This document shows positions 52,886 through 63,183 of a stretch of 64,000 nt of DNA, piece by piece (position 1 is the first letter of the stretch; each line of letters opens with the position of its first letter). The notes below the pieces were generated by a model. The model was not told the DNA's origin. It was given only the letters and a program-made list of their open reading frames with translations, and searched no databases. The position numbers and the translations under genes are program-made. Origin of the DNA: Pseudarthrobacter siccitolerans (lineage in GTDB: Bacteria > Actinomycetota > Actinomycetes > Actinomycetales > Micrococcaceae); assembly GCF_030823375.1 (NCBI RefSeq), contig NZ_JAUSXB010000001.1, positions 434,001 through 498,000 on the forward strand. The letters are read 5' to 3'.

Positions 52886-54328
52886 CTAGAGCCCTGCGCT
52901 GTTCAACCTTGCAAGCATCAGCGCTTCGGCGAGGATGGCGTTCCGGAAATCGCCAAGATGCAGGGACTCGTTGGCGCTGTGCGCCCGCGAGTCCGGGTCC
53001 TCCACACCCGTCACGAGAATCTGGACATCGGGGTACAGCTCCGTAAGATCGGCAATGAACGGAATGGAACCGCCGATTCCTGTCTCCACGGCCGGCACGC
53101 CCCACGCCTCTCCCAGCGCCCACATGGCGATGGCTGCAGCCGCTGAGGAAGTGTCCGTCTGGAACGGGTTGCCGCTCTCCCCCGGAGTGAAGGTGACTTT
53201 CGCACCGAACGGAGCGTTGGCTTGAACGTGCTTCCGGACAGCCTGCATCGCTTCTTCGGGCGCCTGCCCGGGAGCCAGCCGCAGGCTGAACTTGGCCCGC
53301 GCCTTGGGCAGCAGCGTATTGGACGCCACGTCCACGGCCGGCGCGTCGAACCCGATGATTGACAGCGCGGGCTTGGTCCAGAGCCGGGAGGCGATACTGC
53401 CTGTGCCGGCCAGCCGGACGCTGTCAAGTACCGAGGCATCGGCCCGGTAATCGGCTTCGGGGAAATCCACTGGGGTGGTATCGGAGGCGACGAGCCCCGC
53501 AATGGCGACGTTGCCGTCGTCGTCATGGAGGGTGGCGATCAGGCGTGCCAGGAGGGTGGGGGCATCCAGTACCGGGCCGCCGAACATCCCTGAGTGGACC
53601 GCGTGCTCCAGGACCTGCACTTCGATGGTCCCGTCCACAAGCCCCCGGAGGCTGGTTGTCAGGGCTGGAATGCCCACCTTCCAGTTGCTGGAATCGGCGA
53701 CGACAATGACGTCGGCACGGAGCAATTCCCGGTTTGCCTCCAGGAAAGGCCGGAAAGTGGGCGAGCCGGCTTCCTCTTCACCCTCGATGAAGAACGTAAC
53801 GCCCAGGCCAAGCTCCTCGCCGAGCACGTCGGACACGGCAGCGTAGGCGGCGATGTGGGCCATGATGCCGGCTTTGTCATCCGCGGCGCCGCGGCCGTAG
53901 AGCCGCCCGTCCTTTTCGACTGCAGTGAACGGCTCCGTTTCCCACAAAGACTCGTCGCCCGCGGGCTGGACATCGTGGTGCGCGTACAACAGGATGGTCG
54001 GCTTGCCTTCAGCGGCAGGACGGCGGGCGACGACGGCGGGACCGCCGGGAGTGCCGTCCGGCTTGTCACAGGCCAGGATCCGGACGTCGTCGAGCCCGCA
54101 GTCCCGCAGCAGCACCGAGACGGCTTCTGCGCTGCGCCCAAGGGGCGACCTGTCAAAGCTGGGCCAGGCGATACCGGGAATCGCGACGAGTTCCTTGAGG
54201 CGGGCAAGGGTCTGGTCAAAGGTCCGGTCTATGGCGGCGCGGAGGTCTTCCGTGCCCGGGCCTGCGACGGAGGCGGCGGGTTGGTCCGCACTAATACGGT
54301 CCGGGGTTGCCGGTGAGGGTGAAGTCAT
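52886..54328 (-). CDS. M20 family dipeptidase
   Basis: 480-residue zinc peptidase of the CNDP/PepV-like type. LLYAHHDVQPAG (metal His-x-Asp), GRGAADDKAG, FFIEGEEEAGSP (catalytic Glu pair), then a large lid domain including DSSNWKVGIPALTTSLRG and HSGMFGG (domain-swapped His), and DPDSRAHSANESLH near the end (metal His). Hydrolyses dipeptides or acylated amino acids. ATG at 54328 lies 7 nt after TAATGT; the longer ORF to 54688 is antisense to the DUF3043 gene and is rejected. Confidence 0.92.
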   Translation of the reverse strand: MTSPSPATPDRISADQPAASVAGPGTEDLRAAIDRTFDQTLARLKELVAIPGIAWPSFDRSPLGRSAEAVSVLLRDCGLDDVRILACDKPDGTPGGPAVVARRPAAEGKPTILLYAHHDVQPAGDESLWETEPFTAVEKDGRLYGRGAADDKAGIMAHIAAYAAVSDVLGEELGLGVTFFIEGEEEAGSPTFRPFLEANRELLRADVIVVADSSNWKVGIPALTTSLRGLVDGTIEVQVLEHAVHSGMFGGPVLDAPTLLARLIATLHDDDGNVAIAGLVASDTTPVDFPEADYRADASVLDSVRLAGTGSIASRLWTKPALSIIGFDAPAVDVASNTLLPKARAKFSLRLAPGQAPEEAMQAVRKHVQANAPFGAKVTFTPGESGNPFQTDTSSAAAAIAMWALGEAWGVPAVETGIGGSIPFIADLTELYPDVQILVTGVEDPDSRAHSANESLHLGDFRNAILAEALMLARLNSAGL

Positions 54329-54335
54329 GGAAAAA

Positions 54336-54341
54336 ACATTA
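54336..54341 (-). promoter_or_regulatory. -10 box, leaderless M20 dipeptidase gene
   Basis: TAATGT on the minus strand with 7 nt to the ATG at 54328. Confidence 0.5.
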
Positions 54342-54407
54342 CCCTCGTCACATTGGCCGTCACCGCAGGCATGTCTGTTCGCAGGAAACCGGCGCCGATC
54401 CGCAAGG

Positions 54408-54413
54408 TATTCT
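54408..54413 (+). promoter_or_regulatory. -10 box, leaderless DUF3043 gene
   Basis: TATTCT with 6 nt to the GTG at 54420. Confidence 0.5.
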
Positions 54414-54419
54414 GTTGAG

Positions 54420-55022
54420 GTGTTCGGACGTAAAAAGGAAGCGCCCTCGGCGCAGGAATCATTAGACCAGCTGGCTGCGGATGCTGCGGCGCGGCAGGGC
54501 GGCATAGCTGGCAAGGGAGCCCCCACCCCAACGCGCAAGGCGCAGGAAGCGGCCCGCAGGCGCCCGCTGGTGCCGGAGGACCGTAAAGCCTCAAAGGCTG
54601 CCGAGCGCCAGGCTGTCCAGGACCAGCGGGTCAAGATGCGCCAGGCGCTGGACACGGGCGACGAGAAGTTCCTTCCGCTGCGGGACAAGGGCCCTCAGAA
54701 GCGGTTCGCGCGTGACTACGTGGATGCCCGGTTCAGCCTCGGTGAATACCTGATGTTCGGTGCCCTGGTGTTTGTCCTTGTGTCATTGGTGGTCCCGGCG
54801 TCCAGCGACATGATGATCTATGTCCTGGGCGGTTTCTGGGTGATGTTCCTGGCCGTCTTTATCGACGTGTTTATCCTCTCCCGCAAGCTTCGCAGCCAGC
54901 TGGCCCGGAAGTTCGGCGAGGTGGAGCGCGGGACAGTCTGGTACGGCTCCATGCGCTCCCTGCAGTTCCGTAAGCTGCGATTGCCCAAGCCGCAGGTCAA
55001 GCGGGGACAGTACCCGGCCTGA
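54420..55022 (+). CDS. DUF3043 family membrane protein
   Basis: 200 residues. N-terminal half is charged and helical (FGRKKEAPSAQESLDQLAADAAARQG, then AARRRPLVPEDRKASKAAERQ), with the conserved KRFARDYVDARFSLGEY; two membrane helices follow (LMFGALVFVLVSLVVPAS and MMIYVLGGFWVMFLAVFIDVFIL), then a basic cytosolic tail. Actinobacterial family of unknown function. GTG start set by the -10 box. Divergent from the dipeptidase gene with 91 nt between starts. Confidence 0.9.
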   Translation: MFGRKKEAPSAQESLDQLAADAAARQGGIAGKGAPTPTRKAQEAARRRPLVPEDRKASKAAERQAVQDQRVKMRQALDTGDEKFLPLRDKGPQKRFARDYVDARFSLGEYLMFGALVFVLVSLVVPASSDMMIYVLGGFWVMFLAVFIDVFILSRKLRSQLARKFGEVERGTVWYGSMRSLQFRKLRLPKPQVKRGQYPA

Positions 55023-55053
55023 CGCCGGCCCGGCACCAGCTTCCACGACAAAA

Positions 55054-55087
55054 CGAAACCCCGGCGGGATGACCCGCCGGGGTTTCG
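55054..55087. terminator. Bidirectional terminator between DUF3043 gene and pyrD
   Basis: A perfect 15-bp stem CGAAACCCCGGCGGG with an ATGA loop; T-rich on the plus side (GGTTTCG) and A-rich before it. Confidence 0.88.
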
Positions 55088-55124
55088 TGCTTAAGGAAGA
55101 TTGGGCCAGGCCTGCCAGGGAAGC

Positions 55125-56195
55125 TCAGGCGCGGCGGTTCCTCGCCAGCTGGCGGTTGATCCGGGCGGCCCAGAACGGTCCTTCATATAGGAAGGCCGTG
55201 TAGCCCTGCACCAACGTTGCTCCGGCGTCGAGCCTGTCCTGGACATCCTGGGCAGTCTCCACGCCGCCTACTGCCACCAGGGTCAGCGAATCGCCGGTGA
55301 CTTTTTTGAGCCGCCGCAGCACTTCGAGGGAGCGTTGCTTCAGCGGTGCACCGGACAGGCCGCCTGCCCCGCATTTTTCCACCTGTTCCGCGGGGGAAGC
55401 CAGGCCTGTGCGGGCAATGGTGGTGTTGGTGGCGATGATGCCGTCCAGCTTCAGGTCCAGCGCAAGGCGGGCGACGTCGTCGATATCCTCGTCGCTCAGG
55501 TCCGGGGCGATCTTTACCAGCAAGGGAACGTGGCGGCCGGCGGCGCGGTCTGCTTCTTCGCCCACGGCGGTGAGCAGCGGGCGGAGGCTTTCCACATCCT
55601 GCAGGAGCCGGAGCCCAGGGGTGTTGGGCGAACTGACATTGACCACCAGATAATCCGCGGCGGGCGCGAGGGCGCGCGCACTGGCCAGGTAGTCCTCCAC
55701 GGCGTCCGCCAGTTCCACCACCTTGGTTTTGCCGATGTTGACGCCGATGACGGGGCGCACTGAAGGATGCCTGCGCTGAAGTGCGGCACGCGCGGCCGTC
55801 AGCCGCGGGGCTACGACGGTAGCGCCGTCGTTATTGAATCCCATCCGGTTGATGACGGCGCGGTCCTCAATCAGGCGGAACAGTCGCGGCTTTTCGTTGC
55901 CGGGCTGGGCCTGGCCGGTGATGGTGCCCACCTCAACGTGGCCGAAGCCGAGTTCAGTGAGGGCTTCAATGCCGTGGCCTTCCTTGTCAAAGCCCGCGGC
56001 AAGCCCGAAAGGTGACGGAAAGGTGATGCCAAACGCCGTCGTCTGAAGTGACGGTGCGGGCGCTGTCAGTTTCGCCAGGACCTTCCCGGCGCCGGAGCGG
56101 TGCGCAAACCTGATGCCCTTGAATCCGATTGTGTGGGCGCGCTCGGCGTCCATCCATGAAAAGGCCAGCTTGAAGAAGGTGGGATATACGCGCAT
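55125..56195 (-). CDS. pyrD: Dihydroorotate dehydrogenase (quinone), class 2
   Basis: FMN enzyme of pyrimidine synthesis that oxidises dihydroorotate and passes electrons to menaquinone at the membrane. 356 residues. N-terminal membrane-associating helix ([18 protein letters not shown]), [19 protein letters not shown], and [15 protein letters not shown], where Ser is the class 2 catalytic base; ATNTTIART and [22 protein letters not shown] bind FMN phosphate. ATG 56195 (MRVYPTFFK) has GAAGG upstream; longer ORF extension is not conserved. Confidence 0.96.
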   Translation of the reverse strand: MRVYPTFFKLAFSWMDAERAHTIGFKGIRFAHRSGAGKVLAKLTAPAPSLQTTAFGITFPSPFGLAAGFDKEGHGIEALTELGFGHVEVGTITGQAQPGNEKPRLFRLIEDRAVINRMGFNNDGATVVAPRLTAARAALQRRHPSVRPVIGVNIGKTKVVELADAVEDYLASARALAPAADYLVVNVSSPNTPGLRLLQDVESLRPLLTAVGEEADRAAGRHVPLLVKIAPDLSDEDIDDVARLALDLKLDGIIATNTTIARTGLASPAEQVEKCGAGGLSGAPLKQRSLEVLRRLKKVTGDSLTLVAVGGVETAQDVQDRLDAGATLVQGYTAFLYEGPFWAARINRQLARNRRA

Positions 56196-56322
56196 GCCTT
56201 CTAGTTTTCCGTCTTGGCGGCGCCACACCAAAACGGGCCCGGCCAAAACCAGACGGAGACGAAAAAACGATTCCGGTCCACAGCGGACAGGGCCGAACCG
56301 GCAGGGCGACGAACAGCCGGAT

Positions 56323-56328
56323 TAGCAT
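56323..56328 (+). promoter_or_regulatory. -10 box, leaderless hydrolase gene
   Basis: TAGCAT with 6 nt to the ATG at 56335. Confidence 0.5.
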
Positions 56329-56334
56329 AAAGCC

Positions 56335-57393
56335 ATGGCATGGCAGCGGGACATCCTGGGTGAGGAGTTCGAGTCCTATGCCTTTTTGGCTGCCGGACAG
56401 GACGGTGTGGAAAGGACCGCCACCTTGGTGAGGTTCCGGCCCGGCCAGCGGGAGGCGGGGCCGCCGGAATCCGGCCCACATGAATCAGGTCGGCCGGCGT
56501 CCGGCCAGCATGAACCAGGCGGGCAGGAGTCCGGCCAGGAATCCGGTCCCTCCCCGACGGCACGCAGGGCTGTGCTTTTCCTGCACGGCTGGAGTGACTA
56601 TTTCTTCAACGTTGACCTGGCGCGTTTCTGGTCCTCCGCCGGCTACGACTTTTACGCCCTGGATATGCACAACCACGGCCGGAGCCTGCGCGCCGGGTCG
56701 CCGGGCGGCTATGTGTCGGACTTGGCCGATTATGACGCTGAAATTGAGACGGCGTCCCGGCTCATCAGCCAGGAAGGCGCTGCCCTGCCGCTGACCTTGA
56801 TGGGGCATTCGACGGGCGGGCTGGTTGCGGCTCTGTGGGCAAGCCGGCATCCCGGGACCGTCTCGCAGCTCATCCTGAACAGTCCGTGGCTGGAGATGCA
56901 TGGGAGCGCCCTGGTGCGGCGGGCGGCATCCGGCATGGTGGGGCCGGTGGCGCGATTCCGGCCGGAGGCGGTGCTGCGGCTGCCGCCCCGCGGCTTCTAC
57001 TGGCGGACTATCAGCAGCGCGGCGGACGGCGAATGGGCCGTGGATGACCAGTACCGGCCGCCCTTCGCGTTTCCCGTCCGGGCGGGTTGGCTCAGCGCGG
57101 TGCTCGCCGGTCATGCGAAGGTGGCACGCGGCCTCAACATCGAGGTTCCCGTCCTGGTGCTGCTGTCCCGCGGAAGCGCCAACGGACTCTTCTGGTCAGA
57201 AGAAATGCGGCGGACGGATGCGGTACTCGACGTCAACGTCATCGCGGCGCGGGCCCTAACCCTGGGCCGCACCGTCACGGTTGAAAGGATCGACGGCGCG
57301 CTGCACGATGTGTTCCTCTCCCCCGCCGACGTCCGGGCCGACGCCTATGCGAGGCTGGCGCGCTGGCTGCGGGCGTATGGCGGGCCCGCATAG
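56335..57393 (+). CDS. Alpha/beta hydrolase (monoacylglycerol-lipase-like)
   Basis: 352 residues. VLFLHGWSDYFFNVDLARFW (oxyanion region), FYALDMHNHGRSLR, nucleophile elbow MGHSTGG with catalytic Ser, and a late His in IDGALHDVFLSPADVRADAY; the acid is probably Asp/Glu just after VLVLLSRGSANGLFW. Closest layout is the serine aminopeptidase_S33/MGL group, suggesting a lipase or esterase. Residues about 40-75 form a Gly/Ser/Glu/Pro repeat (ESGxHESG-like), which interrupts the N-terminal strands and is probably disordered. No signal peptide. The upstream gene pyrD is divergent. Confidence 0.87.
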   Translation: MAWQRDILGEEFESYAFLAAGQDGVERTATLVRFRPGQREAGPPESGPHESGRPASGQHEPGGQESGQESGPSPTARRAVLFLHGWSDYFFNVDLARFWSSAGYDFYALDMHNHGRSLRAGSPGGYVSDLADYDAEIETASRLISQEGAALPLTLMGHSTGGLVAALWASRHPGTVSQLILNSPWLEMHGSALVRRAASGMVGPVARFRPEAVLRLPPRGFYWRTISSAADGEWAVDDQYRPPFAFPVRAGWLSAVLAGHAKVARGLNIEVPVLVLLSRGSANGLFWSEEMRRTDAVLDVNVIAARALTLGRTVTVERIDGALHDVFLSPADVRADAYARLARWLRAYGGPA

Positions 57394-57452
57394 CCGAGCC
57401 GGGCGTGCAGGGAGAATGCGGACCTGCCCGGCAGGTCTACCGGCATGCAGGC

Positions 57453-58292
57453 CTACCCGGCGGAATCCGCGTCTGCCGGCTTGGCTGCATCAACCGCGCC
57501 GCCGTACCGCCGGTCCCGCCGGGCGTACTCTTCCACGGCTGCCCACAGGGTCCGCCGGTCGACGTCGGGCCACAGGGTGTCCATAAACACGAACTCGGCG
57601 TAGGCGGACTGCCAGAGCAGGAAGTTGGACAGGCGCTGCTCCCCCGAGCTGCGCAGGAAGAGGTCGACGTCGGGGAGGTCCGGTTCGTCAAGGTATTTCT
57701 GGATGGTCCGCTCGGTGATGGCGCCGGGCTTGAGCCGGCCGGCTGCTACGTCCGCGGCGATGGCGGAGACGGCATCGGTGATCTCGGCGCGGCCGCCGTA
57801 ATTAACACACATGGTCAACGTGCAGGTGCTGTTGCCGGCAGTGAACTGCTCGGCCTCTTCGAGTTCGCGAATCACTGAGCCCCAAAGCCGGGGCCGGCGG
57901 CCGGACCAGCGGACCCGTACGCCCCATTCGTCCAGCTGGTTCCGCTGCCTCCGCAGCACGTCCTTGTTAAATCCCATGAGGAACCGCACCTCCTCCGGGG
58001 ACCGCCGCCAGTTTTCCGTGGAAAAGGCGTAGACGCTGACGTATTCGATGCCCAGTTCAATGGCCCCGGCCATCACGTCCAGGAGTGCGGGCTCCCCGGC
58101 TTTATGCCCTTCGATCCTGGGCAGCCCCCGTTGGTTGGCCCAGCGGCCATTGCCGTCCATCACGATGGCCACGTGGCGTGGAATGAACTCCGATGGAATG
58201 GACGGCGCCGTTGCCCCGGAGGGGTGCGGGTAGGGGGCGACCACGGGGTGCGTCCGGTTTCGGGGGGCGTTGTTCTTTTTTCCCAGGGCCAC
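57453..58292 (-). CDS. uppS: Isoprenyl transferase (undecaprenyl diphosphate synthase, UppS)
   Basis: cis-Prenyltransferase that elongates farnesyl or geranyl diphosphate to the long-chain polyprenyl diphosphate carrier for peptidoglycan. 279 residues. [17 protein letters not shown] (catalytic Asp, Mg site), [58 protein letters not shown] and [11 protein letters not shown]. The 40-residue N-terminal Pro/His-rich extension is common in actinobacteria. GTG start 2 nt after the recO stop, so co-translated with recO. Confidence 0.95.
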   Translation of the reverse strand: MALGKKNNAPRNRTHPVVAPYPHPSGATAPSIPSEFIPRHVAIVMDGNGRWANQRGLPRIEGHKAGEPALLDVMAGAIELGIEYVSVYAFSTENWRRSPEEVRFLMGFNKDVLRRQRNQLDEWGVRVRWSGRRPRLWGSVIRELEEAEQFTAGNSTCTLTMCVNYGGRAEITDAVSAIAADVAAGRLKPGAITERTIQKYLDEPDLPDVDLFLRSSGEQRLSNFLLWQSAYAEFVFMDTLWPDVDRRTLWAAVEEYARRDRRYGGAVDAAKPADADSAG

Positions 58293-58294
58293 TG

Positions 58295-59047
58295 TCAGCT
58301 GCGCTCCACATGTTTGAGGGATTTCAGTACTCGTTCAAGATGCCATTGCAGGTACGCGGCCACCAGGCCGGCGGCTTCCTTGCGGTGCACCGGCAGTGAG
58401 GCGTCCGCCGTGGCCCACTCCCCGGTCAGCAGCGCGGCCAGCAACACCACTGTTTCTGCCGCCGGTGCGGGCGAGCCCGGCGGCCTGCACCCGGCGCACA
58501 CCATCCCGCCGAGGGGGGCGGAAAAAGCGTTGTGCGGGCCGGGCAGTCCGCAGCGGGCACAGTCCGTGAAGCTCGGCGCCCAGCCTCCGGTAGCGAGTGC
58601 CCGGAGCAGGTAGGAGTCCAGGATCAGCCCGGCGGCGTGTTCGGCCCGGCTCAGCGAGGCAAGCGCACCCACCAGGAGGTTGTACTGCGCGGTGCCGGAC
58701 TCGCCGTCAACGTCCGTCAGTTTCTCGGCCGTTTCCGTCATGGCGGCGGCAACGGTGTACCGGCCATAGTCAGCGGCTATGGTTCCGCCATACGCCCCCT
58801 TGGCCACCGCCTGGGTGACAATGTCCAAAGTCTTCCCGGACACAAGCTGCAGGTCCGCCACCATAAAGGGCTCAAGGCGTGCACCGAACCGGCTGCTGGT
58901 CCGTCGCACTCCCTTTGCGACAGCCCTGACTTGGCCGTGGTGTTTGGTCAGAAGCGTAATGATGCGGTCCGCCTCACCCAGTTTGTGGGTACGGAGGACG
59001 ACGGCGTCGTCCCGGTACGCGCGGGAGGCGAAAGAGTGTTGGGCCAC
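58295..59047 (-). CDS. recO: DNA repair protein RecO
   Basis: Recombination mediator that anneals ssDNA and loads RecA with RecR. 250 residues: N-terminal OB fold ([39 protein letters not shown]), a helical middle, and a zinc-binding Cys4 module (CARCG ... CAGC at about 174-200). GTG start with GGGAAG upstream. Followed directly by uppS, a conserved actinobacterial pair. Confidence 0.95.
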   Translation of the reverse strand: MAQHSFASRAYRDDAVVLRTHKLGEADRIITLLTKHHGQVRAVAKGVRRTSSRFGARLEPFMVADLQLVSGKTLDIVTQAVAKGAYGGTIAADYGRYTVAAAMTETAEKLTDVDGESGTAQYNLLVGALASLSRAEHAAGLILDSYLLRALATGGWAPSFTDCARCGLPGPHNAFSAPLGGMVCAGCRPPGSPAPAAETVVLLAALLTGEWATADASLPVHRKEAAGLVAAYLQWHLERVLKSLKHVERS

Positions 59048-59110
59048 GCCTTATCTTCCCATCGTTTGCGGGCACCGTTCCCCCGGGTGCCACGGAGCAG
59101 AAGCACCCGC

Positions 59111-59146
59111 GCCAGTGCCGCCGGGGACCTCCCGGGCGGCACTGGC
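59111..59146 (-). terminator. Hairpin after leuA, probable terminator
   Basis: GCCAGTGCCGCC and its complement form a perfect 12-bp stem around a 12-nt loop, starting 9 nt beyond the leuA stop. No long U-run. Confidence 0.65.
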
Positions 59147-59154
59147 TGCCGGCA

Positions 59155-60975
<1,821 letters not shown>

Positions 60976-61003
<28 letters not shown>

Positions 61004-61032
61004 CAGCTAAGAAGAAGAAGCTCTGCACGCAC
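60976..61032 (-). CDS. leuA leader peptide (18 aa, four consecutive Leu)
   Basis: GTG-started frame encoding VRAELLLLSCRGEASDAI with stop TAG. All four leucines use CUU, a rare codon in this GC-rich genome. It begins 6 nt after a TACCCT box, so the ribosome loads on the 5' end of a leaderless mRNA. Position 80 nt upstream of leuA and the following stem fit a classical amino-acid attenuator of the LEU type described for actinobacteria. Low leucyl-tRNA would stall translation at the run. Confidence 0.75.
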
Positions 61033-61038
61033 AATTTG

Positions 61039-61044
61039 AGGGTA
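61039..61044 (-). promoter_or_regulatory. -10 box of the leuA leader transcript
   Basis: TACCCT on the minus strand, 6 nt before the leader-peptide GTG at 61032. Confidence 0.55.
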
Positions 61045-61147
61045 GCACGGGTGCGTAAGATGAAAGGGCACTACCGTCCGTTACGTCCACTATGCAGACG
61101 CCGCCCGGTATTCCGCTGGCCGCGGCTCTTCATCAAAAGGAGCTTCC

Positions 61148-63100
61148 GTGCCCATTTCGGGGATCGACCTGTCCACCTTTGATAACACCGTCCGGCCGCA
61201 GGATGACCTCTACCAGCACGTGAACGGGGCGTGGCTGAAGGTTACCGAGATTCCCGATGACCGGCCCCTCGAAGGCACTTTCACGGCACTCCGCGACGGC
61301 TCCGAAATCGCCGTCCGCGACATTATCGAGGAGGCGGCAGCGAAAGGGGAGGCCGCCAGCGGTATCGAGCGGAAAGTGGGCGGGCTCTACAGCAGCTTCA
61401 TGGACGAAGCAGCGGCCGAAGCCAAGGGTATGGAACCGATCCGCCAGCGACTGGCGGACGTTTTTTCCACCACTTCCGTGGCTGACCTGGTTTCCCTGGC
61501 GGGCCGGCTGTTCCGGGCCGATGTTGGGGGGCTTTTCTACATCTACCCGGCACCGGACGCGGGGAACCCGGACCGGGTACTTCTTTATACGGGACAGGGC
61601 GGGCTCGGGCTCCCGGACGAGTCCTACTACCGGGAAGAAAAGTTCGCACCGATGGTCTCCGCGTACGAGGCGCATGTGAGGACCATGCTCGATCTGGCCG
61701 GTGTTGCCGAAGCGGGTGCCGCCGCCGGGCGGGTGGTGGCGCTGGAAACCAAACTGGCGGGCCACCACTGGGACAACGTCACGCTCCGGGATCCGCAAAA
61801 GACGTACAACCTGAAGACGGCGGACGAGGCATCTGCCATCTTCCCGCTGCTCTCCACGTGGTTCGAAGCCGCCGGCATCGACGAGGCCAAGCGTCAGGAG
61901 ATCGTGGTGAGCACCCCGCCGTTCTTCGAGGGGGCGGCAGCGCTCCTTGAGTCCGAACCCTTGGCCCATTGGCAGGAATGGCTCGCCATGCGGGTGGTCA
62001 GCGCGGCCTCGCCCTACCTGTCCTCGGCTTTCGTGGACGCCAACTTCGCGTTCTACGGCACCACCATCAGCGGCACGCCGCGGAACAAGGACCGCTGGAA
62101 GCGCGGTGTGGGTGTGGTGGAGGGTGCGCTCGGCGAGGCCGTGGGGCAGATCTACGTGTCCCGGCATTTCCCGGAAACCCACAAGGCCCGGATGCAGACG
62201 CTCGTTGCCAACCTGATTGAGGCCTACCGGCAGAGCATCACCGCCGTGGGCTGGATGGGCGAGGCCACGAAGGCGGAGGCGCTGCGGAAACTGGAGGGGT
62301 TCCGGGCGAAGATCGGCTACCCGGAACAGTGGATTGACTACTCCGCTGTGGAGATCGACCCGGCTGACCTGCTGGGCAACGTGGAGCGCGCCCACAATGC
62401 CGACGTCGACCGGCACCTTGACGAGGTGGGCAAACCCGTGGACCGCAACAAGTGGCTGATGACCCCGCAGACCGTCAACGCCTACTACCACCCGATGATG
62501 AACGAGATTGTGTTCCCGGCGGCCATCCTGCAGCCGCCCTTCTTCACGGCCGACGCCGACGATGCCGTGAACTATGGCGGGATCGGGGCCGTCATCGGCC
62601 ACGAGATCGGCCACGGTTTTGATGATCAGGGCTCCCAGTTCGACGGCGGCGGGGCCTTGCGGAACTGGTGGACTGACGAGGACCGCCAGGCCTTTGAGCA
62701 GCTCACGGCGAAGCTGGTGGCGCAGTACGATGCGCTTTCCCCCTATGCCGCGCCCGGGCACAACGTCAACGGCCGGCTGACCCTCGGCGAAAACATCGGT
62801 GACCTCGCCGGCCTCACCATCGCCTACAAGGCCTACCTGATCAGCCTTGACGGCAAGGAACCCGAAGTCCTGGACGGCCTCACCGGACACCAGCGCTTTT
62901 TTGCCTCCTGGGCCGCGGGCTGGCGCCAGGTGATCCGGGGCGAGGAAGCGATCCGCCGGCTGGCAACGGACCCGCACTCCCCCAATGAGTTCCGGACCAA
63001 CGCCATCGCCAAGAACCTCGAAGCCTTCCATGAAGCCTTCGAGGTCACGGAGCAGGACGGCATGTGGATGGCTCCCGGAGAGCGCGTCAGCATCTGGTAG
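61148..63100 (+). CDS. M13 family zinc metallopeptidase (PepO/neprilysin-like)
   Basis: 650 residues, no signal peptide, so intracellular. N-terminal helical domain (DDLYQHVNGAWLKVTEIPDDRP), then NAYYHPMMNEIVFPAAILQPPFF and the zinc motif VIGHEIGHGFDDQGSQFD (HExxH), downstream Glu ligand in LGENIGDLAGL, and the C-terminal FRTNAIAKNLEAFHEAFEV. The closed spherical cavity of this family limits substrates to oligopeptides. GTG start with AAAAGGAG 6 nt upstream. Divergent from leuA; followed by a strong terminator. Confidence 0.94.
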   Translation: MPISGIDLSTFDNTVRPQDDLYQHVNGAWLKVTEIPDDRPLEGTFTALRDGSEIAVRDIIEEAAAKGEAASGIERKVGGLYSSFMDEAAAEAKGMEPIRQRLADVFSTTSVADLVSLAGRLFRADVGGLFYIYPAPDAGNPDRVLLYTGQGGLGLPDESYYREEKFAPMVSAYEAHVRTMLDLAGVAEAGAAAGRVVALETKLAGHHWDNVTLRDPQKTYNLKTADEASAIFPLLSTWFEAAGIDEAKRQEIVVSTPPFFEGAAALLESEPLAHWQEWLAMRVVSAASPYLSSAFVDANFAFYGTTISGTPRNKDRWKRGVGVVEGALGEAVGQIYVSRHFPETHKARMQTLVANLIEAYRQSITAVGWMGEATKAEALRKLEGFRAKIGYPEQWIDYSAVEIDPADLLGNVERAHNADVDRHLDEVGKPVDRNKWLMTPQTVNAYYHPMMNEIVFPAAILQPPFFTADADDAVNYGGIGAVIGHEIGHGFDDQGSQFDGGGALRNWWTDEDRQAFEQLTAKLVAQYDALSPYAAPGHNVNGRLTLGENIGDLAGLTIAYKAYLISLDGKEPEVLDGLTGHQRFFASWAAGWRQVIRGEEAIRRLATDPHSPNEFRTNAIAKNLEAFHEAFEVTEQDGMWMAPGERVSIW

Positions 63101-63115
63101 CAGCCAAAAAAATAA

Positions 63116-63141
63116 TCGGGGCCCGCGATTGCGGGCCCCGA
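63116..63141. terminator. Bidirectional terminator between the M13 peptidase and LCP genes
   Basis: TCGGGGCCCGC-GATT-GCGGGCCCCGA, a perfect 11-bp stem. A run of seven A residues on its left gives T on the minus strand and ATTTAG follows on the right. Confidence 0.88.
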
Positions 63142-63183
63142 CTATTTAGTGCTGGCTTTTCCAGGCCCCCGGCCCAGTCCGGG

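Noticed and set aside
52886..54688. 600-codon version of the M20 dipeptidase
   Set aside because: The extra 120 codons are antisense to the DUF3043 gene. The TAATGT box and the family N terminus support the start at 54328.
61133..63031. 632-codon open frame on the minus strand under the M13 peptidase gene
   Set aside because: An antisense shadow typical of high-GC DNA. It has Gly/Arg/His-rich composition and no recognisable domain, while the plus strand encodes an intact HExxH peptidase.
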